NCBI RefSeq assembly: GCF_001983935.1
Contig: NZ_CP017641.1
Span: 7,118,001-7,182,000, forward strand
Direction of reading: 5' to 3'
Length of the DNA: 64,000 nt
Source of the DNA: Fuerstiella marisgermanici
Lineage (GTDB): Bacteria; Planctomycetota; Planctomycetia; Planctomycetales; Planctomycetaceae
The notes beneath the pieces were generated by a model. It searched no databases. It was given only the letters and a program-made list of their open reading frames with translations, and had not been told where the DNA came from. The position numbers and the translations under genes are program-made. Shown here piece by piece: positions 9,588 to 18,922 of this stretch. The stretch's first letter is position 1. Every line of letters begins with the position of its first letter.

Positions 9588-11057
9588 ATGGCAAAGCACG
9601 ACATCGGCCTGATTGGCCTGGCTGTGATGGGACAGAACCTGGTCATGAACATGGCCAACAAGGGGTTTAATGTCTCCGTCTATAACCGCACCACAGAAAA
9701 GATGACGGACTTCGTCAACGGACTAGGCGACCGTCCTGAAGGCGTGGTTGAAGAAGGCACGGCAGACCGCATTCACGGCTATGAAAAGCTGGAAGACTTT
9801 GTCAACAGTCTGGAATCGCCACGCCGCATTATGATTATGGTGCAGGCCGGGCGAGGCACCGATGCCGTGATCGAATCACTTAAGCCGCTGCTGGACAAAG
9901 GCGACATCATCATCGATGGCGGCAACGCCGACTTTGTCGACACCAATCGTCGCGACAAGGAACTGCGAGAAGCAGGCCTGCGGTTTATTGGCACCGGTGT
10001 TTCCGGCGGCGAAGAGGGTGCCTTGAAAGGCCCCAGCATTATGCCGGGTGGTCATCCGGAAGCGTGGCCGTTTGTGAAAGACATTCTGCAGAAGATCAGC
10101 GCCAAGGTCGGTGAAAACAACGACATCCCCTGTTGCGACTGGGTGGGCGAAGCCGGCGCTGGCCACTATGTGAAGATGGTTCACAACGGCATCGAATACG
10201 GCGACATGCAGTTGATCTGCGAGGCCTATTACATTCTGAAGCACGGTCTGGGTCTGACAAACGACGAACTGTACAAGGTCTTCAAGGAATGGAACGAAGG
10301 CGATCTGGACAGCTACCTGATCGAAATCACGCGAGACATCTTTACGGTCAGTGACAAAGAAACCGACAACGACCTTGTCGACATGATTTTGGATACGGCT
10401 GGCCAAAAGGGCACGGGCCGCTGGATGTGTCAGCACGCTCTGGAACTTGGTGTGCCCACAACTCTGGTGACTGAAGCCGTCTATGCTCGCTGTTTGTCGG
10501 CGCAGAAGGACGAACGCGTCCGAGCCGAAGCTGTGCTGTCGGGGCCGGAAATCAAGTTTGAAGGCGACAAGCAGCAGTTTATTGACGACGTGCGACAGGC
10601 GTTGTACGCGTCCAAGTTGGTCAGCTACGCTCAGGGCTACGTGCAGTTGAACGCGGCCGCCAAAGAGTTTGGCTGGAAGCTAAACAACGGCCCGATTGCG
10701 TTGCTATGGCGTGGCGGCTGTATTATTCGCTCCGTCTTCCTGCAGGATATCAAGAACGCGTTCGACAAGAACCCGGATCTGGAAAATCTGCTTCTGGACG
10801 ACTTCTTCAAGGACGCCATCAACAACGCTCAGCCATCATGGCGTCGAGTTGTCTCGGCTGCCGTTCAGTTTGGTCTTCCAGTCCCCGCGTTCAGCGCTGC
10901 GTTGACCTACTTCGACGGATATCGTCGAGCCACTCTACCCGCCAACCTGCTGCAGGCTCAGCGAGACTATTTCGGAGCTCACACGTACGAGCGTACCGAC
11001 AAGCCGCGTGGCGAGAAGTTTCATACCGACTGGATTCGTGAGCGGAAACTGACGTGA
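9588..11057 (+). CDS. gnd: 6-phosphogluconate dehydrogenase, decarboxylating
   Basis: Oxidative pentose-phosphate enzyme converting 6-phosphogluconate and NADP+ to ribulose 5-phosphate, CO2 and NADPH in the cytoplasm. At 489 residues it matches the long (E. coli-type) family. The N-terminal Rossmann motif is IGLIGLAVMGQNLVMNMA. The family motifs IMPGGHPEAW and GAGHYVKMVHNGIEYGDMQ, which hold the catalytic Lys and substrate-binding residues, are intact. The C-terminal substrate motif RRATLPANLLQAQRDYFGAH is also present. It follows kdgK by 136 bp and its stop overlaps the next gene. No strong ribosome-binding site is visible before the ATG. This is one of the surest calls in the window. Confidence 0.97.
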   Translation: MAKHDIGLIGLAVMGQNLVMNMANKGFNVSVYNRTTEKMTDFVNGLGDRPEGVVEEGTADRIHGYEKLEDFVNSLESPRRIMIMVQAGRGTDAVIESLKPLLDKGDIIIDGGNADFVDTNRRDKELREAGLRFIGTGVSGGEEGALKGPSIMPGGHPEAWPFVKDILQKISAKVGENNDIPCCDWVGEAGAGHYVKMVHNGIEYGDMQLICEAYYILKHGLGLTNDELYKVFKEWNEGDLDSYLIEITRDIFTVSDKETDNDLVDMILDTAGQKGTGRWMCQHALELGVPTTLVTEAVYARCLSAQKDERVRAEAVLSGPEIKFEGDKQQFIDDVRQALYASKLVSYAQGYVQLNAAAKEFGWKLNNGPIALLWRGGCIIRSVFLQDIKNAFDKNPDLENLLLDDFFKDAINNAQPSWRRVVSAAVQFGLPVPAFSAALTYFDGYRRATLPANLLQAQRDYFGAHTYERTDKPRGEKFHTDWIRERKLT

Positions 11058-11947
11058 TTTCAATGGATGCGGAACGGCGTCAGCGCAATCGACTCGCTCG
11101 CCTAAGCCTCACCGGATTGTCAATCGGCGACGCTTTTGGTCAGCAGTTCTTTTCGCAGCCGGAGCTTCTGGCGACGCGGGAGTTGCCGCCGTATCCGTGG
11201 ACAATCACGGACGATACCGTGATGGGTGTCAGCGTTGTTGAGACCCTTGAGCTGCACGAGCGTATCGTGCCAGATGTGCTGGCAGAAAAGTTTGCAACTC
11301 GCTATCACGAATATCCGTGGCGAGGTTACGGCGGCACGGCTCACGGAATCTTGCGAAGGATCTACGAAGGTGTCGCGTGGGAAGTAGCCGCTGCTGAAGT
11401 CTTCGACGGGCAGGGTTCGATGGGAAACGGCGGTGCGATGCGCGCTGGTCCGATTGGTGCCTACTTTGTCGGCAACTTGGATGCCTGTGTCGAAAATGCC
11501 AGGCTGTCGGCTGCTGTAACCCACGCACATCCTGACGGACAGGCCGGAGCCATCGCGGTTGCTGTGGCTGCTTCAACGGCAGCCGATGAAGAGGCACGGA
11601 GCGCTCCACGATCAATCATTGAAGCAGCAGAAGCTCATTTGCCCGATGGGCCGACGCGTTGTGGAATTCAGGAAGCGCTGGAGACTCCGTTGGAATTCGA
11701 TGTTCGAACGGTCGCCCGCAAGCTGGGCAACGGAGGCCGGGTAATCTCATCGGATACAGTTCCGTTCTGCCTCTGGGCCGCAGCCAAGTGCCTGCATTCT
11801 TTTGAAGAGGCGATGTGGACGACGGTGTCTGCCATGGGTGACCGAGATACCACCTGCGCAATCGTTGGGTCAATAGTTGCTGTGGCACTTGGCTGGGATG
11901 GTGTTCCGTCGCTGTGGCTCGATCATCGGGAACCGTTGAACTGTTAG
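11054..11947 (+). CDS. ADP-ribosylglycohydrolase family protein
   Basis: Predicted to remove ADP-ribose from proteins or small molecules with two bound magnesium ions. Family landmarks are LTGLSIGDAFGQQF at the start, the first metal motif TITDDTVMG, the glycine-rich GSMGNGGAMRAGPIGA, and the distal metal motif in GDRDTTCAIVGSIVAVALG. The length of about 295 residues is normal. The first start is a GTG at 11054 that overlaps the gnd stop by four bases (GTGA), suggesting translational coupling; ATG 11063 is the alternative. Coupling to a pentose-phosphate gene is unusual, and a metabolic rather than protein substrate is possible but unproven. Confidence 0.9.
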   Translation: MISMDAERRQRNRLARLSLTGLSIGDAFGQQFFSQPELLATRELPPYPWTITDDTVMGVSVVETLELHERIVPDVLAEKFATRYHEYPWRGYGGTAHGILRRIYEGVAWEVAAAEVFDGQGSMGNGGAMRAGPIGAYFVGNLDACVENARLSAAVTHAHPDGQAGAIAVAVAASTAADEEARSAPRSIIEAAEAHLPDGPTRCGIQEALETPLEFDVRTVARKLGNGGRVISSDTVPFCLWAAAKCLHSFEEAMWTTVSAMGDRDTTCAIVGSIVAVALGWDGVPSLWLDHREPLNC

Positions 11948-11984
11948 CAATGCGATCAAACGGTTCAACGTGAAGACGACCACG

Positions 11985-12887
11985 CTACAAGGTCTGGCTG
12001 ATATCCGTGAAAACGTCGTTCACATGAATTGCCTCCAATGCCTGATCAATGTGGGCTTTAGTTCTTGCTCCGACCAGCACCGACGCAATATTTGGTTGAT
12101 GTAAAACCCAGGATAACGCGAGTTGTATGTGTGTTTGTCCGGTGCGTTCGGCCAGTTCGTCTAACTGCTCCAAAACCTGGTAGCCGTGGTCGGTGAAGTA
12201 AATATTCTGGTGTCCGGGGATGACGTCAAATCTTGTGCCGGGCGGGACTGGCTGATTGGGGCGATACTTGCCTGTCAGAAAGCCGGCAGCGAGCGGGCTG
12301 TAACTGATGACTCCGACATTCTCGGCCTCGCACAACGGCAGCAGGTCCGTTTCGATGTCTCGCTGGACCAAATTGTAAGGCGGTTGTACGGACGTCATGC
12401 GACTGAAATGTTTCTGGTCACTCATCGCTAACGCTGCCGTAAGCTGAGTCGCAGAATAGTTGCTGCACCCGACGTAGCGCACTTTGCCCTCGTCAACCAC
12501 TGACGTCAACGCTTCCAAAGTCTCTTCCAGTGGAGTCTCTTCGTCCCAAACGTGTAGCTGCAGCAAGTCGATCCGTTCTGTCTGTAAGCGTCTGAGGCTT
12601 TTGTCGACGGACGAGCGAACGTGCTCTCGGGTCAGCCGCCCGTTCACTTTTGTGGCCAGCACGACATTGCCTCGCATGCGGCGGCTGGTCAGCCAATCGC
12701 CGACGACAGTCTCTGACGCACCTCCGCCGTAGGCCTCGGCCGTGTCGAACAGGGTGATGCCGTTTTCAATAGCGTGGTCCATGATCAGCATTGCCTGTGC
12801 TGCGTCGATCTCACGACCAAACGTTACGCAGCCAAGTCCAAGCCGACTCACAACCAATTCCGAATGGCCCAGCTTTTGATATTCCAT
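11985..12887 (-). CDS. Aldo/keto reductase
   Basis: NADPH-dependent aldo/keto reductase with the (beta/alpha)8 fold, about 300 residues. The start at 12887 (MEYQKLGHSELVVSRLGLG) fits the family beginning. An upstream in-frame extension to 12986 exists but would overlap the neighbouring oxidoreductase gene and matches nothing. Visible motifs are the Asp/Tyr pair in LFDTAEAYGGGASE, the Lys strand VVLATKVNG, and RLQTERIDLLQLHVWD. The C-terminal cofactor motif is near VLVGARTKAHIDQAL. It begins 13 bp after the Gfo/Idh/MocA gene and is surely cotranscribed with it, which suggests joint handling of a sugar or polyol. The substrate is unknown. Confidence 0.93.
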   Translation of the reverse strand: MEYQKLGHSELVVSRLGLGCVTFGREIDAAQAMLIMDHAIENGITLFDTAEAYGGGASETVVGDWLTSRRMRGNVVLATKVNGRLTREHVRSSVDKSLRRLQTERIDLLQLHVWDEETPLEETLEALTSVVDEGKVRYVGCSNYSATQLTAALAMSDQKHFSRMTSVQPPYNLVQRDIETDLLPLCEAENVGVISYSPLAAGFLTGKYRPNQPVPPGTRFDVIPGHQNIYFTDHGYQVLEQLDELAERTGQTHIQLALSWVLHQPNIASVLVGARTKAHIDQALEAIHVNDVFTDISQTL

Positions 12888-12900
12888 TTCAGCGATAACC

Positions 12901-13959
12901 TTACAAGGGCACGGGAACGGCGTTTGTCTGCGTGGCTGTTCCGCTTTCGGCAGCCGCATATATCCCAAACACAACTCGCAACGCATTCAGTGAATCCTGA
13001 GTGGAAATCGGCGGAGTAGTTTCTTTTGCGATGGCAGAAATCGCTCGAGCAACAAACGGGGAATAGCCGCGTGGATCGGTCGGCTCATCAAACGTTTGCA
13101 CCTGCTTTGCCTTTGGGCCTTCGGTTTCGTACCACGTCATTTTGGGTGAGCCAATCGAGTCCAGATTGATCCACCCTTTGGAGCCCCAGATACGGATCTG
13201 TGTGTGATAGCTGGTGTCGCGGTAATAGCCCGAATTCAGCGTGCCCAGAGTTCCATTGCTGAACCGAAGAGTGGCGACTGCGGAATCTTCTGTGTTAATC
13301 GGCTGACCGCCCACGTTGCCGATCGCCCCGGTTGTTTGAGTGATCGCGGTGCCGGTGAGATGCATGGCAAGGTCCAGCCAATGGATGCCCAGCCAGATAA
13401 GGTGTCCGCCACCAGCTCGGGTTTTGTCGGCGTACCATGTCTTATGATAGGCGGGGCGGGTGAGTCGCGTTTGGTCGGCGACGATGTGCATGTCGATGCT
13501 CAGGATCTTCCCGATCCGGCCCTTCCGAATCATTCGCCGCGCGGCGATCGTTTCCGGGTTAGAACGATTCGCCAACGCCAGCATTAGATGCAGGTGCTTG
13601 GAATCGGCGATTTGAGCCAGGCGTTCGAATTGATTCAGCGACACGCAGGCGGGCTTTTCTGAAAACACATGTGCGCCGGATTCCAGGCAGGCTTCAATCA
13701 CCGGCGGAGCGTGTTTGGCTTCCATCGATACCATGCACAGTTTGGGGGTTTCCACTGCCAGCAGTTTCGCATGGTCTGTGTAGGTCTTCGTCAGTTTGTC
13801 GCCGAGCACCTTCTTTGCATCGTCGACCCAGCGGCCGCTCGGATCCGCCAACACCACTTCGTCGCAGTCTGAGGCGGCGGCGAGTGCGCCCAGATAGGCG
13901 CCCATGTGAGCACCTTCAGCGTGAGTCAGGAACGCCACTTTCATGGATTCGACTTTCAT
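12901..13959 (-). CDS. Gfo/Idh/MocA-family oxidoreductase (cytoplasmic)
   Basis: NAD(P)-dependent sugar or inositol dehydrogenase-like protein of 352 residues. After a short Rossmann strand it has the family motif HVFSEKPACVSLNQFERL, whose Lys is the usual catalytic or cofactor-contacting residue. The C-terminal domain has GGGHLIWLGIHWLDLAMHL, the family's substrate-side GGG-x5-H helix with conserved His. No export signal is present, unlike the Tat-exported relative at 31967-33349. ATG 13959 or ATG 13944 could be the start; no ribosome-binding site decides between them. It is the first gene of a two-gene unit with the aldo/keto reductase. The substrate is unknown. Confidence 0.9.
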   Translation of the reverse strand: MKVESMKVAFLTHAEGAHMGAYLGALAAASDCDEVVLADPSGRWVDDAKKVLGDKLTKTYTDHAKLLAVETPKLCMVSMEAKHAPPVIEACLESGAHVFSEKPACVSLNQFERLAQIADSKHLHLMLALANRSNPETIAARRMIRKGRIGKILSIDMHIVADQTRLTRPAYHKTWYADKTRAGGGHLIWLGIHWLDLAMHLTGTAITQTTGAIGNVGGQPINTEDSAVATLRFSNGTLGTLNSGYYRDTSYHTQIRIWGSKGWINLDSIGSPKMTWYETEGPKAKQVQTFDEPTDPRGYSPFVARAISAIAKETTPPISTQDSLNALRVVFGIYAAAESGTATQTNAVPVPL

Positions 13960-14270
13960 TGATTGTCAGGAAGTAACGGTTGTATCGGTTCATTCAATCA
14001 GTTTTCGACCTAAGCCACGCAGCCGTGTAAAGCGACGCATCGTGGCTTCCGCAGGCTTGTCCCGATCAGCCTGATCTTTCTGGAAGCGACGGACAGACGC
14101 ATTGTTCCGATTGTCCAACGGCAAATGGCCTTGTTGAATGCTGATTGCACGGGTGACGATAACCTATTCGAGCGGACTTTTGGATTGGTCTGCTGGTACC
14201 AACTGCAATGGATCGTGGATTGGTGCCATATCTTCGTGTAAATCTGTTGAAAAGCTGTGAAGGACCTGCG
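13960..14270. other. Intergenic region between divergent genes
   Basis: No coding sequence that I can support and no clear stem-loop. It must hold the promoters of the leftward oxidoreductase unit and the rightward lipoprotein gene, but I cannot point to convincing -35/-10 boxes. Confidence 0.5.
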
Positions 14271-15596
14271 ATGGATCGCTGCCTTGTAACGGGATTGCTG
14301 TTGTCAATGCTGACAATGACTGGCTGCAGTTCGCCCAGGACTTTTGTTGCGGACTGCCCGTATCAAAACGGCTCCTTCGCCGCGCACGCAAACTCCGATT
14401 CTTATCACCAGTACGCTGCGACGCAACGGCCCGGCACTGGTACGACGGCAGGTGATGTGCCAACTCTGCCGCCCGTCGAGCCGACGATAACGCTGGTCGC
14501 CAGCGAGGACTCGGCGAAGGAAACCTGCGAGCCGCTCATTAAGGCCGCACCGGTTCCTCCAGCTAACTTGCCGCCAAAGTCAGCGGATTGCACCAACAAC
14601 GCAGGCACCCCGCCGGCGTCTAAGGCTCCACGTTGTAAGGATCCCGGCTGCACGGATTCCGGCTGCACGGGCGAAGGCTGCGGCGGTTGCACGGGCGAAG
14701 CGGATTACCGACGGCGACGCAGCAATCTGGATGGCGGATTTGTTCGAGGTAAGAAGAACATTCTGCTGGACGGCGCGGGCTGGGTTGCCGGCATTCCTTC
14801 CAAGCTGCTGTTGTGGAACACCAAAGTCGACAGCCACAGCGTGTCGCCGGAAACGGAACAACAGCTGCGTCAATATCTGGCATCTCGCGGGCTGCACGAC
14901 GTGAAGGTTCGCGTCAATCAATATGACCCGGTGGGTGAATGGAAACGATTGATTGCGAACAAAGAAATCCACGCAGGCTGGCGGTACACGGTTGGCGCAT
15001 TCGCTGTATCGAAATACACACTGTTGCCGGGGCGTTTGTTTGGCAACGACGAATACAACCCGTTCACGAACAGTATCAGTCTGTTTTCCGATCAGCCGTC
15101 CATCGCACTCCGCGAGGGGGCTCACGCCAGCCAGGCCATCAACGCTCCGTATCGCGGACTGTATTCGGCTTCGATGTATCTCCCGGCAAGTCCTCTGTGG
15201 GTCGACACCACCGCAACTCGCGAAGTACTGGCGTATGCACGCGAGACGAATCAGCAACCGCTGGAACGAGAGACGTATCTCGTGCTGTTTCCGTCGTACG
15301 GCGCTCGAATTGGTCAGAGCATGACTTTGTTCATCGATGCAGGGCAGGGGGCGATGAGTCAAGCGGGATTCGCAATGGTTGGGCACGCGGTCGGCCGAAC
15401 CATGGCATACCGAGTTTCCGAAACGCCGATGCAGATGGTGAAGTCCGTCTACGGTATTGTGAAGCGACCGCAGGAAGACGACACCGCTCCTCAGGAAACC
15501 GCAGAAGTCCAGAACCCGCTTCCCGACGGCGACGACTATCACCTGTCGTTCGTTCCAATCGAAGTGGGGTACGGTTCGTCGGATGAGAAGATTTGA
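14271..15596 (+). CDS. Cys-rich lipoprotein, probably related to a planctomycete HEAGH metalloprotein family
   Basis: The start at 14271 is set by an AAGGA site 7 bp upstream; an upstream in-frame ATG at 14208 lacks one. The first 20 residues are a lipoprotein signal ending in MTGC, so the protein should be lipid-anchored. Residues about 123-145 form a Cys/Gly cluster (CKDPGCTDSGC ... GEGCGGC) with six cysteines that could bind metal. The C-terminal half is a folded domain containing DEYNPFTN and IALREGAHASQA. From memory, relatives in planctomycetes carry HEAGHA at this place; here it reads REGAH (Arg281-His285), so a zinc-peptidase-like site would be degenerate. That family link is inference. 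Function is unknown. Confidence 0.78.
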   Translation: MDRCLVTGLLLSMLTMTGCSSPRTFVADCPYQNGSFAAHANSDSYHQYAATQRPGTGTTAGDVPTLPPVEPTITLVASEDSAKETCEPLIKAAPVPPANLPPKSADCTNNAGTPPASKAPRCKDPGCTDSGCTGEGCGGCTGEADYRRRRSNLDGGFVRGKKNILLDGAGWVAGIPSKLLLWNTKVDSHSVSPETEQQLRQYLASRGLHDVKVRVNQYDPVGEWKRLIANKEIHAGWRYTVGAFAVSKYTLLPGRLFGNDEYNPFTNSISLFSDQPSIALREGAHASQAINAPYRGLYSASMYLPASPLWVDTTATREVLAYARETNQQPLERETYLVLFPSYGARIGQSMTLFIDAGQGAMSQAGFAMVGHAVGRTMAYRVSETPMQMVKSVYGIVKRPQEDDTAPQETAEVQNPLPDGDDYHLSFVPIEVGYGSSDEKI

Positions 15597-15779
15597 GGCA
15601 ACGCAACGATTGTCATGCCGCCGGCACTTCTTCATCGAGACACTGTTTCACCCGCGTTACAGCGTATTACGCTGACTTGTGGCCGCGGAACAAGCGTTTC
15701 GTACTATGAATGCTGTTTGCCACGAGCCCGAACCGTCCACGACAAAAGGTAAACTGCTCTAGTGATCCGAAACTGACGC

Positions 15780-18446
15780 TTACCGATCCGCCAGTTCCTG
15801 TCGCATGCGATGCAGTTCGTCGAGGGCTTGTTTCGGTGTCATGTCGTCGAAGTTGAGGTTGCGGATTTCGTCCAGCAACGGATCTTCCGGGAACGTGAAG
15901 AGGCTCAATTGCTTTTGCCGTTGCCTGCTGGATTCTCGTTGAGGTACTTTTGGCTTGCCGTCTTCGTTGACGTTTTGGGTCTCCAGCATGTCCAGAATTT
16001 TGGCCGCTCGTTCGGTCACGCTGCGCGGAACACCGGCCAGTTTTGCTACGTGAATTCCGTAACTGCGGCCAGCCGCCCCTTCGATCACTCGATGCAGAAA
16101 GATGACGTCGTCGTTGTTTTCCTGAACGGCCACATGCCAGTTGGATGCATGTTTGAGTGTTGCGGTGAGGTCGGTGAGTTCGTGGTAGTGAGTCGCAAAC
16201 ATCGTGCGGCACTGGATTTCATCGTGCAGGTTTTCGGTGATGCTCCATGCCAATGAAATCCCATCATAAGTACTGGTACCTCGGCCAATTTCATCCAGGA
16301 TGACGAGGCTGCGGTTGGAAGCGCTGTTCAGGATTCGAGCCGTCTCCGTCATTTCCACCATGAATGTACTTTGGCCTTTGCCGAGTTCGTCGCTGGCTCC
16401 CACGCGCGCGAAGACTCGATCTGCGATTCCGATTTTTGCGGCGGCAGCGGGGACAAACGAACCCATTTGAGCCATCACCGTCAGCAGAGCAGCCTGGCGG
16501 ATGTACGTGCTTTTGCCCGCCATGTTGGGGCCGGTGATGATTTGCACTCGGCCTGCGGCGTCCGGGGACGCGGGTTTCGGGTTTTGGGTTTCAGGTTTCA
16601 GGGAGTGAGCGCCATCCACGCCAAGCCGCACGTCGTTCGGCACGAACTCTCCCGCAGACATCAACCGATCCAACACCGGGTGTCGGCCTTCGCGGATATC
16701 CAGTACAGGGTCTTCCGTTACTTCCGGGCGACAATATCCCGCCGCCGCAGCCAGCGTGCCCAGTCCTACGAACACATCGATCTCAGCCAAAGTTTCTGCC
16801 GTCAACAGCAGGCGAGCCACATGCTCGGCGACGCCTTCTTTCAGCTTTGAAAAGATCTCCTGTTCCAGAGCTTTGCTTTGATCTTCAGCACGCAGAACTT
16901 TGTCTTCGTACTCTTTGAGTTCAGGCGTTATGTAGCGTTCCTGATTCTTCAACGTCTGTTTGCGAATGTAGTCATCCGGCACTTTGCTGAGGTGAACGGC
17001 GGTGACTTCCAGGTAATATCCGAAGACCTTGTTGAACCCAATTTTCAGGCTCGGGATGCCCGTGCGTTCGCTTTCCTTCGCCTGATACGATGCGATCCAT
17101 TGCTTGCCGCCTTTCGCAAGGTCGCGAAGTTCGTCCAGAGTTGCGTTATAGCCGGGCCGGACGACTCCACCATCCGCCGCCGTCACCGGAGGTTCGTCCA
17201 CCAGCACGTCACTAATTGCCTGCCGCACATCCGGACACAAATCAATGCGCTGTTCCAGTGTTTGTAATCGCTTCGCTTTCCGCGACGCCAACTTGGCTTT
17301 GACTCGAGGAAGCTGTTCCAGCGTCTGAGCCAGGCAGCTTAGATCGCGCGGGCTGCAGCGCCCCGTGGCGACTCGGGAGGTCAGTCGTTGAAGGTCGTAC
17401 ATGCCTTTCAGCAATTCGCGCAGGTCGTCTCGCAGCGAAAGATCCTGCACCATCTCTTCGACGGCGTCATGACGTTCGCTGATTTGCTGTGCATCCGTTA
17501 GCGGGCTGGACAACCAATCGGCCAGCAACCGAGCTCCCATTGGTGTCGATGTTTCGTCGATGACGCCCAGCAGGCTCTGTTCGCGTCGTCCGTCGCGCAT
17601 GGTGTGAGTGAGTTCGAGGCTGCGGCGAGTCGCTTCGTCGATGATCATGTGCCGATTGCGGCGATAGCTTTCCAGCCGAGTAATATGCCCCAACGCCGAC
17701 TTCTGCGTGTCGTTGATGTATTCCAGCAGGGCGCCGGCAGCTGTGACGGCAGGCGAATTTTCGTCGACATCAAATCCTTCGAGTGTTTTTGTGCCGAAGT
17801 GTTCGTGCAGCCGTCGTCGCGATTCGTCTTTGGAAAAGCAGTACCCCGGTCGACCAGTCAGGACGGGCCCGCCAAGATCTTTTCGCGCGACTGGCAGGTC
17901 ACCATCACCGGTGGAATCTTCAGGCACCAGACACTCAGCCGGCCGGATACGAGCTAATTCGTCCTGCAGTAGAGCCGGTTCAATATCTGACACCAGAAAG
18001 CGGCCGGTGGAAAGTTCGAGCCACGCCAGCCCGATACTGGTTTTGGACGGAGCAACGCACGCGATGAAGTTGCTTTCGCGCGGGTCCAGTAGTTGGTCGT
18101 CGGTGAGCGTACCCGGCGTGATCACGCGAGTCACTTCGCGGCGGACCAGTCCCTTCGCGGTCTTGGGGTCTTCGACCTGGTCGCAGATCGCCGCTCGAAA
18201 CCCGTTTTGAATCAGCTTCTGCAAGTAGTTGTCGAGCTGGTGATACGGGAACCCCGCCATGGGGACCGGGTTATCAGAATTCTTATCGCGACTGGTCAGT
18301 GTTAGCCCGAGAATGCGTGCGGCGTTTTGGGCGTCCTGATAAAACAGTTCGTAGAAATCGCCCATGCGAAATAACAAAATCGCGCCAGGGTTTTCGCCCT
18401 TCACCTCGTGATAGCGTTCCATCATCGGTGAAAGTTTGGCAGCCAT
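15780..18446 (-). CDS. mutS: DNA mismatch repair protein MutS
   Basis: Mismatch-recognition ATPase. The start is placed at 18446 ([16 protein letters not shown]), where homology begins; an ATG at 18497 adds 17 atypical residues. Phe31-Tyr-Glu33 (GDFYELF) is the mismatch-reading motif. The ATPase domain has Walker [10 protein letters not shown] near residue 640 and Walker B/signature [16 protein letters not shown]. The protein is about 888 residues, slightly longer than E. coli MutS (853). Part of the excess is a short insertion before Walker A, encoded by a G-rich simple repeat (see 16571-16603). No mutL is nearby. The copy appears intact and functional. Confidence 0.97.
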   Translation of the reverse strand: MAAKLSPMMERYHEVKGENPGAILLFRMGDFYELFYQDAQNAARILGLTLTSRDKNSDNPVPMAGFPYHQLDNYLQKLIQNGFRAAICDQVEDPKTAKGLVRREVTRVITPGTLTDDQLLDPRESNFIACVAPSKTSIGLAWLELSTGRFLVSDIEPALLQDELARIRPAECLVPEDSTGDGDLPVARKDLGGPVLTGRPGYCFSKDESRRRLHEHFGTKTLEGFDVDENSPAVTAAGALLEYINDTQKSALGHITRLESYRRNRHMIIDEATRRSLELTHTMRDGRREQSLLGVIDETSTPMGARLLADWLSSPLTDAQQISERHDAVEEMVQDLSLRDDLRELLKGMYDLQRLTSRVATGRCSPRDLSCLAQTLEQLPRVKAKLASRKAKRLQTLEQRIDLCPDVRQAISDVLVDEPPVTAADGGVVRPGYNATLDELRDLAKGGKQWIASYQAKESERTGIPSLKIGFNKVFGYYLEVTAVHLSKVPDDYIRKQTLKNQERYITPELKEYEDKVLRAEDQSKALEQEIFSKLKEGVAEHVARLLLTAETLAEIDVFVGLGTLAAAAGYCRPEVTEDPVLDIREGRHPVLDRLMSAGEFVPNDVRLGVDGAHSLKPETQNPKPASPDAAGRVQIITGPNMAGKSTYIRQAALLTVMAQMGSFVPAAAAKIGIADRVFARVGASDELGKGQSTFMVEMTETARILNSASNRSLVILDEIGRGTSTYDGISLAWSITENLHDEIQCRTMFATHYHELTDLTATLKHASNWHVAVQENNDDVIFLHRVIEGAAGRSYGIHVAKLAGVPRSVTERAAKILDMLETQNVNEDGKPKVPQRESSRQRQKQLSLFTFPEDPLLDEIRNLNFDDMTPKQALDELHRMRQELADR
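16571..16603. repeat. Degenerate heptamer tract inside mutS
   Basis: The plus strand reads repeated units of the GGGTTTC/GGGTTTT/AGGTTTC type over 33 bp. On the coding strand this is CCTGAAACC-like and gives the insertion KPETQNPKP in MutS, just before the ATPase domain. The composition is unlike the surrounding gene, so it looks like an inserted repeat that kept the frame. Confidence 0.7.
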
Positions 18447-18497
18447 ATTACGATTCGGTCCGAGGTTGAGCAGAACGGGAAAAGGAATTTGAAGCAA

Positions 18498-18895
18498 CGA
18501 TCCCGCATACTAACGCAGCGAATATGACCGCGCACAACGTGGCGAATATTCTCCCGGATTTGTCGCGATTTTCCGCTTTCCAATGATTCCTTACCTCAGA
18601 GGCCCGCGTAACGAACGCCAGTAGCAAGCATGCGCCAGTTGCGAATGTACATTGCCAGCTTCACGTTCCCGTGCACCCATTGGGGTAAATGCCATCGTCA
18701 CGCGGTCGGGGTCGGCCACCGCGCCGCGCGTCACGAATCCGATCTGTTCCAGCATGAACGCCAATAGCGTAAGCAAAGACTTGTTCAGCTCATCGGCGGT
18801 CGCAGCCCTCCCCGAATCTCGCTGCGGAGGCCTATTCAGATTGTGTTATTGATCAGACTCGGATATGAAAAACCTTATGCGACGGCATTCTCCCG
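18498..18895. other. Intergenic region between mutS and the LRR gene
   Basis: About 400 bp with only short, unconvincing open frames (for example 61 codons on the minus strand at 18591-18776). It should carry the divergent promoters of mutS and the LRR gene. I see no RNA gene or repeat. Confidence 0.5.
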
Positions 18896-18922
18896 GTGTC
18901 AGGTTTTTCAGGCGTGACTGCG

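Noticed and set aside
14580-15635. 351-codon minus-strand frame over the lipoprotein gene
   Set aside because: Composition (Arg/His/Cys-rich) is typical of antisense frames, and the plus-strand lipoprotein has a signal, lipobox and ribosome-binding site.
18591-18776. 61-codon minus-strand frame in the mutS-LRR gap
   Set aside because: No ribosome-binding site, no recognisable product, ordinary chance length at this GC content.
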